Source: Mya arenaria (Eukaryota; Mollusca; Bivalvia; Myida; Myidae). Taken from it: a stretch of 64,000 nt of DNA. Under the pieces are notes generated by a model. It saw only the letters and a program-made list of their open reading frames with translations. It was not told the origin of the DNA and did no database searches. Location of the stretch: positions 48,244,949 through 48,308,948 of the forward strand of contig NC_069123.1 in assembly GCF_026914265.1 (NCBI RefSeq), written 5' to 3'. The translations under genes and the position numbers were made by a program. Shown here piece by piece: positions 36,588-51,300 of the stretch. Each line of letters begins with the position of its first letter. Positions within the stretch are counted from its first letter, which is position 1.

Positions 36588-39294
36588 TAGCAAGGCGCAC
36601 CTGTTGGGTGTGTTGCTAGGAATCGCACGTTCCAAGTGACCTTAACGGAAATGACTAACCTGGAGATCAAATATGCCTGGCAGAACAAAAACAACATTAT
36701 GTGATATCGTTTGTGATGTATACGTAAGCAGTAGTGACAAAGTGCTACGTGATACATTTCCCATCAAGACACGTGACAGTATTAGTGTTGTTATTGTTTG
36801 ACCTCTGACTATTTTATTCAAAATGTAAGAAACATATTTGATCTATGCTATAAAGACTTAATCACAGTTTTGTTCTTTCTTTTGATACAACTTAGTGTTA
36901 TGATGGATGTTTTCAATCTTAAAGTAATTCCAAAACGTCATGGGTGAAAGAAAAGAAGGCTCCTTATCAACTTAACTGATATTGTCAATGAATACAATCT
37001 TCAGGTAATTGGTTTATCTCTCGTTCACACGTCATGTAGTTTCACTAAAACGTTTAGACATAATTGAATTAAAATTACGGTAAAATCTAGAGAAAAATAT
37101 GATGAATACATCGAAAAATGCTTGACTTTTATCAGAATCATTAGACAACGTAATTTTATGGTTATTTCAACATTAATATTAAAAATTAACATGAATGTAC
37201 AGACTTCATATGAAGCTGATCGTGGCGCTGTTTACATGCAATTATCCGCTCACGTAATGTGCTTCTTAACGAAGGCTACACAACTATGTTTAATTGTAAC
37301 GAGTATAATTTTTAACTATTAAACACCATTTTTTTTCACCTTTTTTATTTGTTCGTTTTTGTTAGAGCCATATTGTACATTACATTTAAAAATAAATAAT
37401 ATTGTTCCACAATAGTTACTGCATACAATGATACATATGTAGTACAATGATTTCATCTTTCTTTAACATACAACATGTAGACATATGTACAAAACATGAA
37501 ATACATGCACTCATGAAATAAAGCATGAACAGAAATTTGGAAGTTGTCTCCATCAAAAACAAATATTATACAGTGCATTATTACATGTATTGTGTTCACC
37601 AATTATTGAATAGACACATGTTTACGTAGAGGCGTGGAACTCGGGAACGTTTTGGTTTTTATTAGGATGCCTTCCGGATCGTTTGAGATATGCGATACTT
37701 GTTTCGAAACAGTGAAACATACACAATAAGTGAAATTACATAACACATCTAAACGCTTTATATGTGCAGAAATACATGTTCAAATAGGTCAAATTCTAGT
37801 TTCATAGAAGCAGTTCTTGGAAGATTTCAGAAAATGACGTCATAAAAATTGTTTTATTTCAATTTTTCTGTTTAATATTTACATATTTCAAACAATTAAT
37901 TTTGAATTAGAAGCGATCCATTGCCATTTGGATAATATTGTTCAGCAGAATATATGGCTCCATCTCAACTGGGACCAAATAACAAATTAATCCTACTCCC
38001 AGATTACAACCATGTCGTAACTTGACGTTCCATGGCGTCTGACGTACCTTGATATAGGCATAGAAAATAAGACGAAAGAGTTACTTTTCAGATCAAATGA
38101 TACATCACAAATCACATTGATTGATTTTAACAGGCACTTATATTTCTTTTAATCGAAAGGAAATATCCATAACTGGCCAAGATCTACATGAACTCATGTC
38201 GGTGATATAAATCCCTACTGGTAAACAGTAGATCGTTCTATGCAATTATTTTTATCACCACGCTGTTGACACAATGGCAGTCCAAAAAGGAACCTTTATA
38301 CACATTTGTATTAAATCAATATATAAAACTAATATGGATAAAAATAGTATCCGTCTTGAAGACAGAAAACAATATATTATATAAAAATAAAACAACAACA
38401 AAACAGAGATAAATCTTTGGCATTGCAATGCAACTGGCGCAACATTCCACATTCTGTAACAATATCATGAACTACCTGATAACAAACAGGCAATAAAGCG
38501 AACCGTTCCAACATTTTGTCTTTTTACATAAACTGCCATTCTGCTGCTAAATAGGTAAGAAAAACTTAAAATGTTGAAAAAAGATCCTAAAAGTGAACAA
38601 AATTGTTAACAGCTCCGTTGTTAACTTGCAAAGATGAAATATGTCTCAGACCTTGTCAGAAATACTGCAGATCGCAAGTGAAAGTTCTAGAGCAAAACAT
38701 ACTTCAAAGTGAACAACACTGATGTTAACAAAGATGACATTAACAACTCATAAAACTTGAACAAAGTTCTGGCCCCATGTTTCTAATTTGGAAACCAATG
38801 GATTAGTAGTTATAATTTTACTAATTCCATGCTTAGAGATATCCATATTGTTTAATTATTTAAACATGTTTAAGTTAAGTACTGTTCAGTGTTAGAAAGC
38901 ATGAATAAGATACAGTGCATGTACATCCTGAAATATATTTGAGGCACAACCGGCAATTTAAGGTCTTGTTGACAAAATTTGACTTTTTGACATTTTTGTA
39001 TTAAATGATAGACAAGTATTTCACCACCCATGCTATATGTAAATACATGTTATCTTTCTTTTTCATTTTCACCACCCTATGGCCATGTGTCCATAAAATA
39101 TTTGAAATCAGGGTGTTGCTTATGCAATTAAACATTGATTCCACACAATTTTCAAATTATTTACGTATTTTTATGCCAACAATACCTACATTGTATGACT
39201 GCAGGATGTGGATCTTTCACATTGATTTATAAAAAAGATTGCAGCCATGTTACGAGATTATTTACATGAAACTTGTGTTGTTCACATTGTCTAG
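36588..39294. other. intergenic region between convergent BMP-like and SLC26A11 genes
   Basis: No exon is supported. Candidate AATAAA signals for the plus-strand ligand gene lie at 37391-37396 and 37517-37522, about 0.8-0.9 kb past its stop; the 3'UTR end is undefined. The rest is AT-rich without recognised repeats. Confidence 0.45.
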
Positions 39295-39300
39295 TTTATT
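39295..39300 (-). terminator. candidate polyadenylation signal of SLC26A11 (AATAAA)
   Basis: A canonical AATAAA on the minus strand, about 72 bases beyond the stop codon at 39374-39372. Confidence 0.6.
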
Positions 39301-39371
39301 CACGAGATATATTATTAAAACACAACAATAAGTTATCTATCACATAACAACCCAATGTTCCCATGCCATAT

Positions 39372-42300
39372 CTACATCCGGAAACCACCATTTTTACTAC
39401 TGGGACTTCCTGGTTTGTCTTCCTCCTCCGAATCGGAAGACTCGAATGCCAAGTTAGATTGCGGTTTTTGAGCAAGTCTCCTGTCAGGCTCTTGTGCAAG
39501 TTTTGATACTGGTCGTGGTTCGACACCCCCCGCAAGCCTTGGTAGACGTCGTCCGGGGACAGGAGAGGCGTTGACAGCTGTGGCCCCCGCAAGTTTGCCA
39601 TTGATGATGGTGATACTCTCCAGTTGGTCCTCGAACGAGCCATGCTTCTCAGCCTCTGTTGTGGGTACATAACAAGTGTAAGTGAAACACATCCTGTTAC
39701 TATGAAATTATGAACCTTTGAAGAAATGTTTTAAGTTGTCTACTAACACACGAACATAAAGATATGCTTAAGATCTGAAGGTTCTAAAGACTGTGTTTTA
39801 ACTCGACAACTCATCATAATACTTAACTGCTGTACTTAACGTATCAAAGTTATTTATATTTCATGAATGGAATGTACTGTTCAGTTCAGGCTTTCCGTTA
39901 TTTATTTAAAATTAACATAATTATTTCTTCATAACTTGTTACTCAATGAATTTTCAAATGTTTTCTGTTCCTCTAATTTTAGATATCATTTCCAGAATGA
40001 TGTCATTTAGATAAATCTGATACGATTTTCCAATTAATTATCAATTAATACTATTTTTACATTAATGATAAGCATGAAAGCAAGCGAAAAAAAATTGTTG
40101 TAAGTTTGCGATATAGCTCATCTCATGAACACCAAAAATAAATATTTCATTTGTGGCAGAGCCTATCATGAAATATAGATTTTGGTGATCATTCGGTGAA
40201 ATGTATTGCTATCTTACACTGAAACAAACAATGCTTCTCTATAAAATCTACTTAAGAAATATTACACACCACTGAGTGCCATATGACATTATAAGGACCA
40301 GTCAGTCAGCAACCGAAAGTGTATATGGAGGACCGAGTTGTTAGCCGATGTCTATTCACCTTTCTGGGCTGACTGGCCAATCCTTATTATGTCATATGAC
40401 CCAAAGTGGTGTGTTATGATCCTTATATTATACCAAATATTTTATATAACCAATATCATTTGTTATATTCTAAAGCGTGTTGATGTGTTTCATTCAACAA
40501 AGCAAATACTGTTCACTTTAGACAATTTTTGGCCGGTGTAAAAATGGCAAAGCATACTCAACAGCTTTATAATGTCAGCAGTACATGCAAGTAATTACTA
40601 GTTCTGCGCGCTACGTAGTATAGTGCAGAACTTTTGTCTTAACATTTTGGCGCGCAAATATTAGTGGTTAAATCGGGCGTAAAAGTCAGGTGACCAATCA
40701 CTATTGGTTGGCGGTTTAGGCGGGATAATGTTCGTGACGATTAGTGCTACGATCGACAGCGGTCAACTTTTCAGGCCCAAGTATTGTTGTTTTACAACTA
40801 GATATGATTTTGTAAGAGAAATGTACAGATGTAATGTTGTCATAAAGCATGACATAATTATATTCGCATATTGTATGTGGTATGTTAAGTATATTATGCA
40901 CGCAGTGATTCAGATTATGTTAATAGTCAAATCGTTCTTGAAATAGTTCTGAGTAGAATGTAGCATAATTTCTTGAATGGAGCGTGAAAACTTCTTTATG
41001 GTGTCATTTGAAGCAAGAAATAATTGATAAGGATTCTAAATGTTGCCACAAGACAAGGTTTCCATGATGCTGACAGACGACGGTCTTCAACAAAGGAGGT
41101 AATTGTGTGATGACAATAAAAAGGAGTTCCATATGGGTACTTGTTTTATTTTTGCCCGTGGGCAAGATTATAAGTATCTTCCATGACCGAGAGTGTTAGA
41201 TAGGTTCATCCCGACCCGAGCTTAAGCTGTTTTGCACAAACGAGGTTTACCGAGATTCCGCAAAACACCCTGCGCAAGGGTTGGGATGAACCTATCTTAC
41301 ACGAGCGGCTATGGTAGATGCTTTTTCTCCCAATCAGTTAAACAAAATTCAGTAAAAACATATTTTTTGCTGGAACTCTTTCTGCGTAGTGAAATAAATG
41401 CATATGGATATGTGATCATTCGTGGTTGTCATGGATATACTAGCAGTGATTAAGATTATGTTAATGGGCAAATCGGTCTTTAAATAGTTCTGAGAAGAGA
41501 GAAGCATTATTTATGGAAAGGTGTGTGCAAACTTTTTTATGGTGACATTAGAAGCCAGAAATAATTAATAAGCATTCTAAATATTGTCACAAGACAAGGC
41601 TTCTATGATGCTTCAGACGACAGTCTTCAACAAGGGAGGTAATTACAATGTGACGGTTAAATGTTTGGATTTACTTACTAGTATCTGAAGTGAGAGAAAA
41701 GAATTTCTAGCATGGTCAAATTTTTGGATCTACTTATCTGAGGTGGGAGAAATAATGGGAACAGTATTTTACACTCTATTGTTGGGGCGAAGTTTATCTC
41801 TGGTTTTTAATCTGACCCATGATATCTTGCACATAGTTTTAGTTTAACAGAATGCTACATATGAAAGCAAATATTTCGTAAAAAACGATTTGACTTGATC
41901 TTGTGTATTGCTGTAACGATGTTGTATTTGCTATACCAGTGAACTGCTCACGCTGTATCAAGCAATAAATCGCATGCCCTGACCCGGCAAAGGTATTTGT
42001 TATTGTAATAGAAGTGTTCAAACTTATGTTTTTGGCGAGGTCCAGCCTGGCCACAAATATATGATATGGGCTGCTGACTCATATAACTGGATTAAAAAAA
42101 ATATATATACAGTGATATACGAACTGATATACTTTATATACAAGAAACGCCGCAATGAAACGAAACCAGGTTTTTAATGATTGACAGAAGAACTTCAGCC
42201 TGTGTCTGTTTTTCTATTTTTAGTAACCGTGACCTTGACCCTAGGGACCCCAAATGCAATCCATTGAAAGGTATCCATAAACTCTTCCTTTATACCAAGT

Positions 42301-45300
42301 TGGGTCAGGATATGTCAACCCTAACTTAAGTTATTCAGTTTCAACCATATTTCTATTTTTAGTAACAGTGACCTTGACCTTGAACCTAGGGACCCCAAAC
42401 GCAATCCCATGAAAGGTATCCATAAACGCTTCCTTTATATCTGGTTTAGTCAAGATATGTAGACCCTGTCTAAAATTATTCAGTTTCGACTGTTTTTCTA
42501 TTTTTAGTAACAGTGACCTTGACCTTGAATCTAGCGACCCCAAAACGCAATCCCATGAAAGTATCCATAAACTCATACTATAGACCAAGTTTGGTGAAGA
42601 TATGTCAACCCTAACTAAAGATATTCAGTTTGAACCATTTTTCTATTTTTAGTAATAATGACCTTGACCCTAGGGACCCCAAATGCATTCCCATGAAAGG
42701 TATCCATAAACTCTTCCTACAGACCAAGTTTGGTCAAGATATGTCAAAACTAACTAAAATTATTCAGTTTCAACTGTTTTTCAATTTTTAGTAACAGTGA
42801 CCTTGACCTTGACCCTAGGGACCCCAAACCCAATCCCATGAAATGTTTCTATAAACTCTTCTTGTACACCAGGTTTAGTCAAGATATGTCAAAATAAATA
42901 AAGTTATTTAGTTTCAACCATTTTTCTATTTTAAGTAACAGTGACCTTGACCTTGAACCTAGGGACCCCCATCGCAATCCCATGAAAGGTATCCATAAAC
43001 TCTTTCTATAGACCAAGTTTGGTGAAGATATGTCAACCCTTACTAAAGTTATTCAGTTTCAACTGTTTTTCTATTTTTAGTAACAGTCACCATGACCTTG
43101 AACCTAGGGACCCCAAACAAAATCCCATGAAAGGTCTCCATAAACTCTTCCTATAGACCAAGTTTAGTCAAGATCTGTCATTCCTAACTGAAGTTATTCA
43201 GTTTCAACCGTTTTTCCATTTTTAGTAACAGTAACCTTGACCTTGACCCTAGGGACCTCAAACACAATCCCATGAAAGGTATCTATAAACTCTTCCTGTT
43301 GACTAAGTTTGGTCAAGATATGTCAACCCTTACTAAAGTTATTCAGTTTCAACTGTTTTTCTATTTTAAGTAACAGTGACCTTGACCTTGACCCTAGGGA
43401 CCCCAAACGCAATCCCATGAAAGGTCTCTATACACTCTGCTTATAGACCAAATTTAGTCAAGATATGTCATCCCTAACTAAAGTTATTCAGTTTCAACCA
43501 TTTTCTATTTTTAGTTACAGTGACCTTGACCTTGACTCAAGGGACCCCAAACGCAATCCCATGAAAGGTCTCCATAAACTCTTTCTATAGACCAAGTTTA
43601 GTCAAGGTATGTCATCCCTAACTAAAGTAATTCAGTTTCAACCGTTTTTCTATTTTTAGTAACAGTGACCTTGACCTTGACCCTAGGGACCCCAAATGCA
43701 ATCCCATGAAAGGTACCAATAAACTCTTTCTATAGACCAAGTTTGGTCAAGATATGTCACCCCTTACTAAAGTTATTCAGTTTCATAGGTGAGTTTGACG
43801 CCGCCCGGCTGCCCGACTATGTGAAAACCTGGTTAATAAACAAAGGAGAGACACTTTTATGCAAGGTAAAACATTTCTGTATAAAGCCTACCCTTGATTT
43901 TCCTGATGGAGTCCTCTATGGAGTCGCCATATATGATGTCCTTCACATCAGCATTGTTAAGCTCTTTGATGATGGATTTCTGAGGAAGAAAGTGATTCAA
44001 AAAATTGCATTTTCATTCAAACACAAAAGTTTTACAGTTATCATATGAAATATGATATTTTCATATTCTTGACACTAATTTAAAAACATTCTATATAGTA
44101 CCTTCACTCCTGCCATTGAAAAGTGGACATCTTTTCTCTTGAAGTCTGCTATTATTTCTATAAGGCCCTGAAACATTAAAAAAGTATTTATATGTTATTT
44201 TAAGTAGTTTTTCCCTTAAATGTCTTCAAAGAACCAATAGAGCTGGAATACAGGAATTTGTCCAAGTATCCAAATAGCATCTATGAGTGATCCACACTAG
44301 GAGTATAAGGTAAATGGAACCATACTGAAAATCTATCCAGAAATAGAAACTTTCAGAGATGATTTAATTATGAAAATTGTCACATGATGTACTGATAGGT
44401 ATAAGCGCATGAAATAAGAGAATAACCGACCTGAGAATGTTCTGCAGCAAGTATAAGAAACAAAGCATAAATCACTGCTTCAACAATATTCTGACTTGAC
44501 CCGCAATGCTGTCATGGAAATATCATTTAAATGAATTTATAAAGCCCTTTTGACTGGTACAATAATTTAAACCAGAAGCTCAATATGACTTTTGTTAGCT
44601 GTACCATGATGGTTGTGTAGTCCAGACCGGACGTGAGATGTTGACAGTCAAGGATCACAGACAGTGGAACTCCCTCATCCTCATCTATAACAACAACAGA
44701 AATTCAACTCAACTAAAATATTCAAGTCAAAATCAGAATTTGTTACAGTTTATTTCGCACCTTATTTCTCATAGATATATGACAAACAAGAACCACAAGA
44801 AAGTACAACTTTTTACTCTTTTTTTTTCGTTATAAGATTAAACATAATTGGACCTACTTTTGTACATGTACTGTGTGACCTTGTTCTGTAGGTACTCAAC
44901 AGAAGGATAACGTATAGACTGGTTGAACGTGATTACCACATAGTCCAGGTACTGCACCTAAAACGAGAAACCATTCTGCATAAAAAATTATCCTGCAATT
45001 TAAATTCTAAATCATTAAATCAAATGATATCATACATGTTACTGTGTGCCTTCTAGATAAATTAAGTTTGAATCTTATCTTTTACATGGTTACAGATTAT
45101 TAATGTCAGACTGGATCTGGAGGATTCGTACCATAACATTGTATATAATGAATTACTTCACAAATATTTACACCTCAACTTCCATTCCTTAAATGAACGT
45201 CATTTCGGCAATTGCGTTCATCAATCGATGAACGCAACATCTTCGGATATGTTCGGATTGCAATTCATTGCATAACAATATACATGAAAAATATTTATCT

Positions 45301-48300
45301 TGTTATTGTTTGTATTGTGTCAGAAGGTCCCGTAAAATATAAATCAACATTTTAGAAAGTGTTAGTTTTTTTAAATTTTAAATGTGTAGTTGCCATAACT
45401 GTTTGAATTTTATGTTTAAAAGTGATTTCAAGTGGTTGATCTTTTCCCGCGATATTGTGACGTCATTTGAAAAAAATGCTTCCGGTTAGAGTCGGGTCGT
45501 TCTATTTACAGAATGGGTAGGAATGGGTTTACTGAAAAGTTTTTTTTAAATGAAATTAAGTTTTTTTAACAATTCTTGAATGAAATAATTAACTATTGGT
45601 GTAAATATAAGTAATGAATTGCGGGCTTGATGTCATTATCAGGGATATGAACGCAATTGGGCTGGTCAAAGTACTCGTGGAGTCCTTCAGACTCCACACA
45701 CTTAGACCAGCCCAATTGCGTTCATACCCCGACAATGACATCAAGCCCGCAATTCATTCCTTAAATAAGATAAACACATAAATTGAGCATCCTCATTCAA
45801 AATTTCATGGTAAGTGATTTAGTCATTAGGCCATGCATAACCTACAAAGAACCAACTTTGAAAGTGTTTGTTAGTGCCGAATCATACAATATACCTACCT
45901 AGAACACAAGGTACCACATGTATAAAATTAACACAGAGAACCACATGTATTAATTAAACACATAGAACCACACATGTATAAAATTAACACAGTATAGAAC
46001 TACATGTATAAAGTTAACACATTGTACTACATGTATAAAGAAAATCTCAATATAGTACCACATGTATAAAGCTATCAAATGTAATCATATTTAAAGCAAA
46101 CACAGGCTTTTAAGAAAAACGACCTTAACTTTTTTATTTCAACAGTACATTCATAGTTAGTCCTCTCAATAAAATCAGACATATTCACAGGCAGAAGTAA
46201 TTTTTAAGATTTATTATAATATGAAGCACCAGAACATGTTGACATTGTTATTGGAACATCCGTTGACACTTGAGTTTACAATCAGCATCAAATAGACCAA
46301 CATTCCAGGTTAGTAACAACAAGGCTGCAAGCACACTATACCACAATAAATGTGATATATTGGAAGGAAACATTAACAGAACAAAATAATGATAACAGCA
46401 GTGTTGTTAGTCAAATCAGACAAGAAAATGAATTCCAAAGCATTGACGTTAAGCCGCACCAGTATGTCACTTCTGGTTCATGTACATATGGGTTCTAATA
46501 GGTGATTATTGTCAATCCTGAAAATTAGCTAGGGGTCTTTTTTATGCCCAAAGTCTTGTTAGAGGACTAAGACCCCTTTTCAAGTTGTTTCCAAATTCAC
46601 TTATATTCATTTTTAAAAAAACTTCCTAATGTTTTTGGTACAAATGTCAGAGCAAAAAAACAAAAGCACAAATGTTTTAAGTTAAAGTCTTCAATGCTGA
46701 TTTCAGGATTAATGGTGAACCCCTATATACAACAGTACAATACCCGGTCAAAGCCTTGCACACGTCTTGCAAGTGCCGAAGAATTTACAGACACCATACT
46801 CAGTGGAAAACTTCTGTATGCTTTTGTAAACTGGATTTATAAACAACAGCATGTTACTTCAGTTCAGAGTGGCCGCAGTCAACAAATCAATCAAAACATC
46901 AATCATTTTCACTGCTGTTGATTCAACATCATCTCCATAAAACAATCAGGAAGTGCTAGTACAGGGAAATATCCTAGATGTATATTCAAGTCAACTTATG
47001 AACAAATATATAGATTAAATGTTCTTCTAATGAATAGTGAGAGCTCAAATATATTGACACATTGCAAAACCCCAACACTTACTTAGCCAGGAGGCCATTT
47101 TATCAAGAAACATGTTTCTTTCCCCAGAAAAATGCAGAAAATACATCATAGGAATGAAACCAATCCTAGGAATCTTGATTCTGGGATGATTGCTAACAAG
47201 ATATGTAACACATAGTATCACATGTATAAAGTGAACACATAGCACCACATGTATAAAGTTATCATAATAGTTACTCAGTGACTTAAGGTGATTCTGGGAT
47301 GATTGCTGACATTAAATGTAAGAAGTGCCTTACGATGATTCTGGAAAGGTTGCTGACATTTAATTTAAGGGCCTTACTGTATTCTGGGATTGCTGACATT
47401 AAATGTAAGCGCCTTACGGTGGTTCTGGAATGATTGCTAGCATGATATGTTACATTTAAATGACTTACGGTGATCCTTGGTCTAGCGACAGGGTACAGCA
47501 GAATAAGCAGATGGACTCCAATACCAATCAGAATTCCATACTGAAATAACACATCATCGCATATTCAAAACATATTCAATCATATAGACATTGTTGGTTA
47601 CAGTGCATTTTAAAAATATATAAAAGAATTTAAATACAATGAACAGAAACTCAAAATAAACTAATAGCTATATATTATAATACAATGCTTTATTCACTAC
47701 TACTAGCTGCCATGCTGATGATTGGTACATGATTACATTACCTCAATACCGAGGCCAAAGGAGGTCAGAAATGTCACTGCCCAGGGAATGAGAGCCAGTT
47801 CTAAAAAGATCAATGGATTATTATGGTCAGGTTTTGCAATTACTACGGTACATGTACTTTGTCATTACTTAAATTATAAAATATATCATTTTCATGTGTG
47901 TTATTTTGATATATTTACATTCCCCTAATCTTTTGTGTAGAAAACCTTGACCTTCATTTCTAAAGCCCATTAGGTTTGTGACCTTGTTTATTTCAATTTT
48001 GTGCTCGGACTGGATTAGTGTGATGTCATTTCGCCCAAACTGATAATCAATTCTTTTTTTAAAACGGCAATTGTTGATAACGTCACTTCAACAATAAATA
48101 CTCAGCCACAAAGATTTTATTGATTTTTAATGGTAATTAACAAATTGGAAAAGTAAGGACTGATCACATTTTTGCGCATAGTTGTAACTAGAAATGTGTC
48201 CATAGGACACGGATGCCCCCACTTCGGTTTTTTGTCACAGAAAATAAGCCATAATGATTTTTGAAGTATTTTTGGCAAAAAAGGGCCGTAACTCCTAAAT

Positions 48301-51300
48301 GACTAAAGCGATTTCCATGACTATCAAACTTGATCAAGATATTATGGTCACAAACATGTGTTTAAAGTTTGGTGAGGATTGGACAAACAGTTTTCAAGAA
48401 TTAGATCGGAAACAATCTTCGGGACGTATTTTTCAAGTCTTTTTTTGCAAATAAAGGGCCGTAACTCCTAAATGACAAAAGCGATTTCCATGGCTATCGA
48501 ACTTGATCAAGATATTATGGTCACAATCATGTATGTAAAGTTTGGTGAGGATTGGACACATACTTTTCAAGAATTAGATTGGAAACATATATTTTTGAAG
48601 TATTTTTGGCAAAAAAGGGCCGTAACTCCTAAATGACTTAAGCGATTTCCATGACTATCGAACTTGATCAAGATATTATGGTCACAAACATGTGTTTAAA
48701 GTTTGGTGAGGATTGGACAAACGGTTTTCAAGAATTAGATCGGAAACAATCTTCGGGACGTACGTACGTACGTACGTACGGACAAGGGCAACCCTATATG
48801 CCGCCACTTTGTGGGGGCATAAAAACGCAGGAGGGCACATTTTCCAAGAAGTGCTAGCATGCTTCATGCAATGTCCTTGAGTGCCCTTCAGCCATCATAC
48901 AGCATGAACGCATGAAAAAATGGCATCAATCTTTGAAGCTCATTTTTAACCAAAAGAAAATGATTGAAAATAAAAACTTATTTATCACTTATGTAAGTCA
49001 CATATAATTACAACTTTTGAACTTTGGAAGGGAAGCTTACTTTCTATTTTCCAGAATTTCATGACAATCTCATAATCGACCATCTGTATGACTGCAGAAA
49101 TGATAACAGCTGAGAGGGCGGACTTTGGGACATATTCAAACAGGGGAGTTAAAAAGGCCAGTGCCAGGATAATTATGCCCCCTGTCCACACTCCTGCCAT
49201 TGGTGTTCGCACTCCGCTCTGGGAATTAACTGCAGTCCTGTAAAATATCCAGTATGATTTTAGCAAACTAAAATTAACACTAAATTGTTGGAATGACTGG
49301 TTCTAAACTCGCACAATGGACCGAATGAAAATAGTAAGACTGTTCGTCCGAGATAAAAACCCATGTGGCATAATATTTCAAAGAAATGCACCAAATATTG
49401 TATGTAATTGTAAACGGTTGTATGGTTAGTGATTCTTAAGTGAATATCCTAACAAAAAACACACACATTTTTTTATATTCAAAAGAAGTGAGCATTAAAT
49501 ATATATACAAAAGAAGTTATCGTTATATGTTATTTCCCGCAAGCTGACCTGGAGAAGCTGCCGGTGACAGGATATGCAGACACAAATGAGCTCATGATGT
49601 TGGCAGCACCTGGATAGAGACAATATATATATATATTTACTGATTGTTTCTTTATACGTCATTTTTATCTTACCGAAGCCAACTTCTTTAATCAATTTCA
49701 CTTTGAACTATACTTGAATAGGAGTTCATGGCTGAATATACAAATAATCAGAGAACAAAATGTACACTGTGTTTCCTAATCCACTGGACCCAATTATTGT
49801 ACAATGTTGTAAGTCCCTAACAACATGATAGAGCAAGACCACTTTTTTGTTTTGATTTAAATCCTGAAAAGAGTTTTGAGATGTTTAAAGAATATTATTT
49901 TATATATAATCAAGATAATCGATGTCTTGCTTAAAAAAATCTAATTTAAGCAAGTCATATCGCTAAATAAATATCGTACAGTAACAACACCTGTAGTGCT
50001 ATTTCGAGAAAGTAGGACCATGCAATTTAAAATTTGTTAAAATTTGTACATGTGATTTTATTGTTAACATATCTGCCCTGTACAATTATATTTACCAACA
50101 GCAAGGAGTCCCTGTACTGTAGTATTATTTGACAATAACAAGGAGTGCCTGTACTGTAGTTATATTAACCAATAGCAAGAAGTCCCTGTACTGTAGTTAT
50201 ATTTACCAATAGCAAGGAGTTCCTGTACAGAAATTAAACTAACCAATAGCAAGAAGTCCCTGTACTGTAGTTATATTAACCAATAGCAAGAAGTCCTTGT
50301 ACTGTAGTTATATTAACCAATAGCAAGAAGTCCTTGTACTGTAGTTATATTTACCAATAGCAAGAAGTCCCTGTACTGTAGTTATATTTACCAATAGCAA
50401 GGAGTCCCTGTACTGTAGTTACATTAACCAATAGCAAGGTGTCCCTGTACTGTAGTTATATTTACCAATAGCAAGGAGTGCCTGTACTGTAGTTACATTT
50501 ACCAATAGCAAGGTGTCCCTGTACTGTAGTTATATTAACCAATAGCAAGAAGTCCCTGTACTGTAGTTATATTAACCAATAGCAAGAAGTCCCTGTACTG
50601 TAGTTATATTTACCAATAGCAAGAAGTCCCTGTACTGTAGTTATATTACCCAATAGCAAGGTGTCCCTGTACTGTAGTTATATTAACCAATAGCAAGAAG
50701 TCCCTGTACTGTAGTTATATTAACCAATAGCAAGAAGTCCCTGTACTGTAGTTATATTTACCAATAGCAAGAAGTCCCTGTACTGTAGTTATATTAACCA
50801 ATAGCAAGGTGTCCCTGTACTGTAGTTATATTAACCAATAGCAAGGTGTCCCTGTACTGTAGTTATATTAACCAATAGCAAGAAGTCCCTGTACTGTAGT
50901 TATATTAACCAATAGCAAGAAGTCCTTGTACTGTAGTTATATTAACCAATAGCAAGGTGTCCCTGTACTGTAGTTATATTAACCAATAGCAAGAAGTCCT
51001 TGTACTGTAGTTATATTTACCAATAGCAAGGAGTCCCTGTACTGTAGTTATATTTACCAATAGCAAGGAGTCCCTGTACTGTAGTTACATTAACCAATAG
51101 CAAGGAGTGCCTGTACTGTAGTTATATTAACCAATAGCAAGAAGTCCCTGTACTGTAGTTACATTTACCAATAGCAAGGAGTTCCTGTACAGAAATTAAA
51201 CTAACCAATAGCAAGGAGTCCTTGTACTGTAGTTATATTACCCAATAGCAAGGAGTTCCTGTACTGTAGTTATATTTACCAATAGCAAGGAGTTCCTGTA

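Noticed and set aside
48651-48867. Small frames over the ACGT run
   Set aside because: They lie in a bivalve-type dispersed repeat and have no family resemblance.
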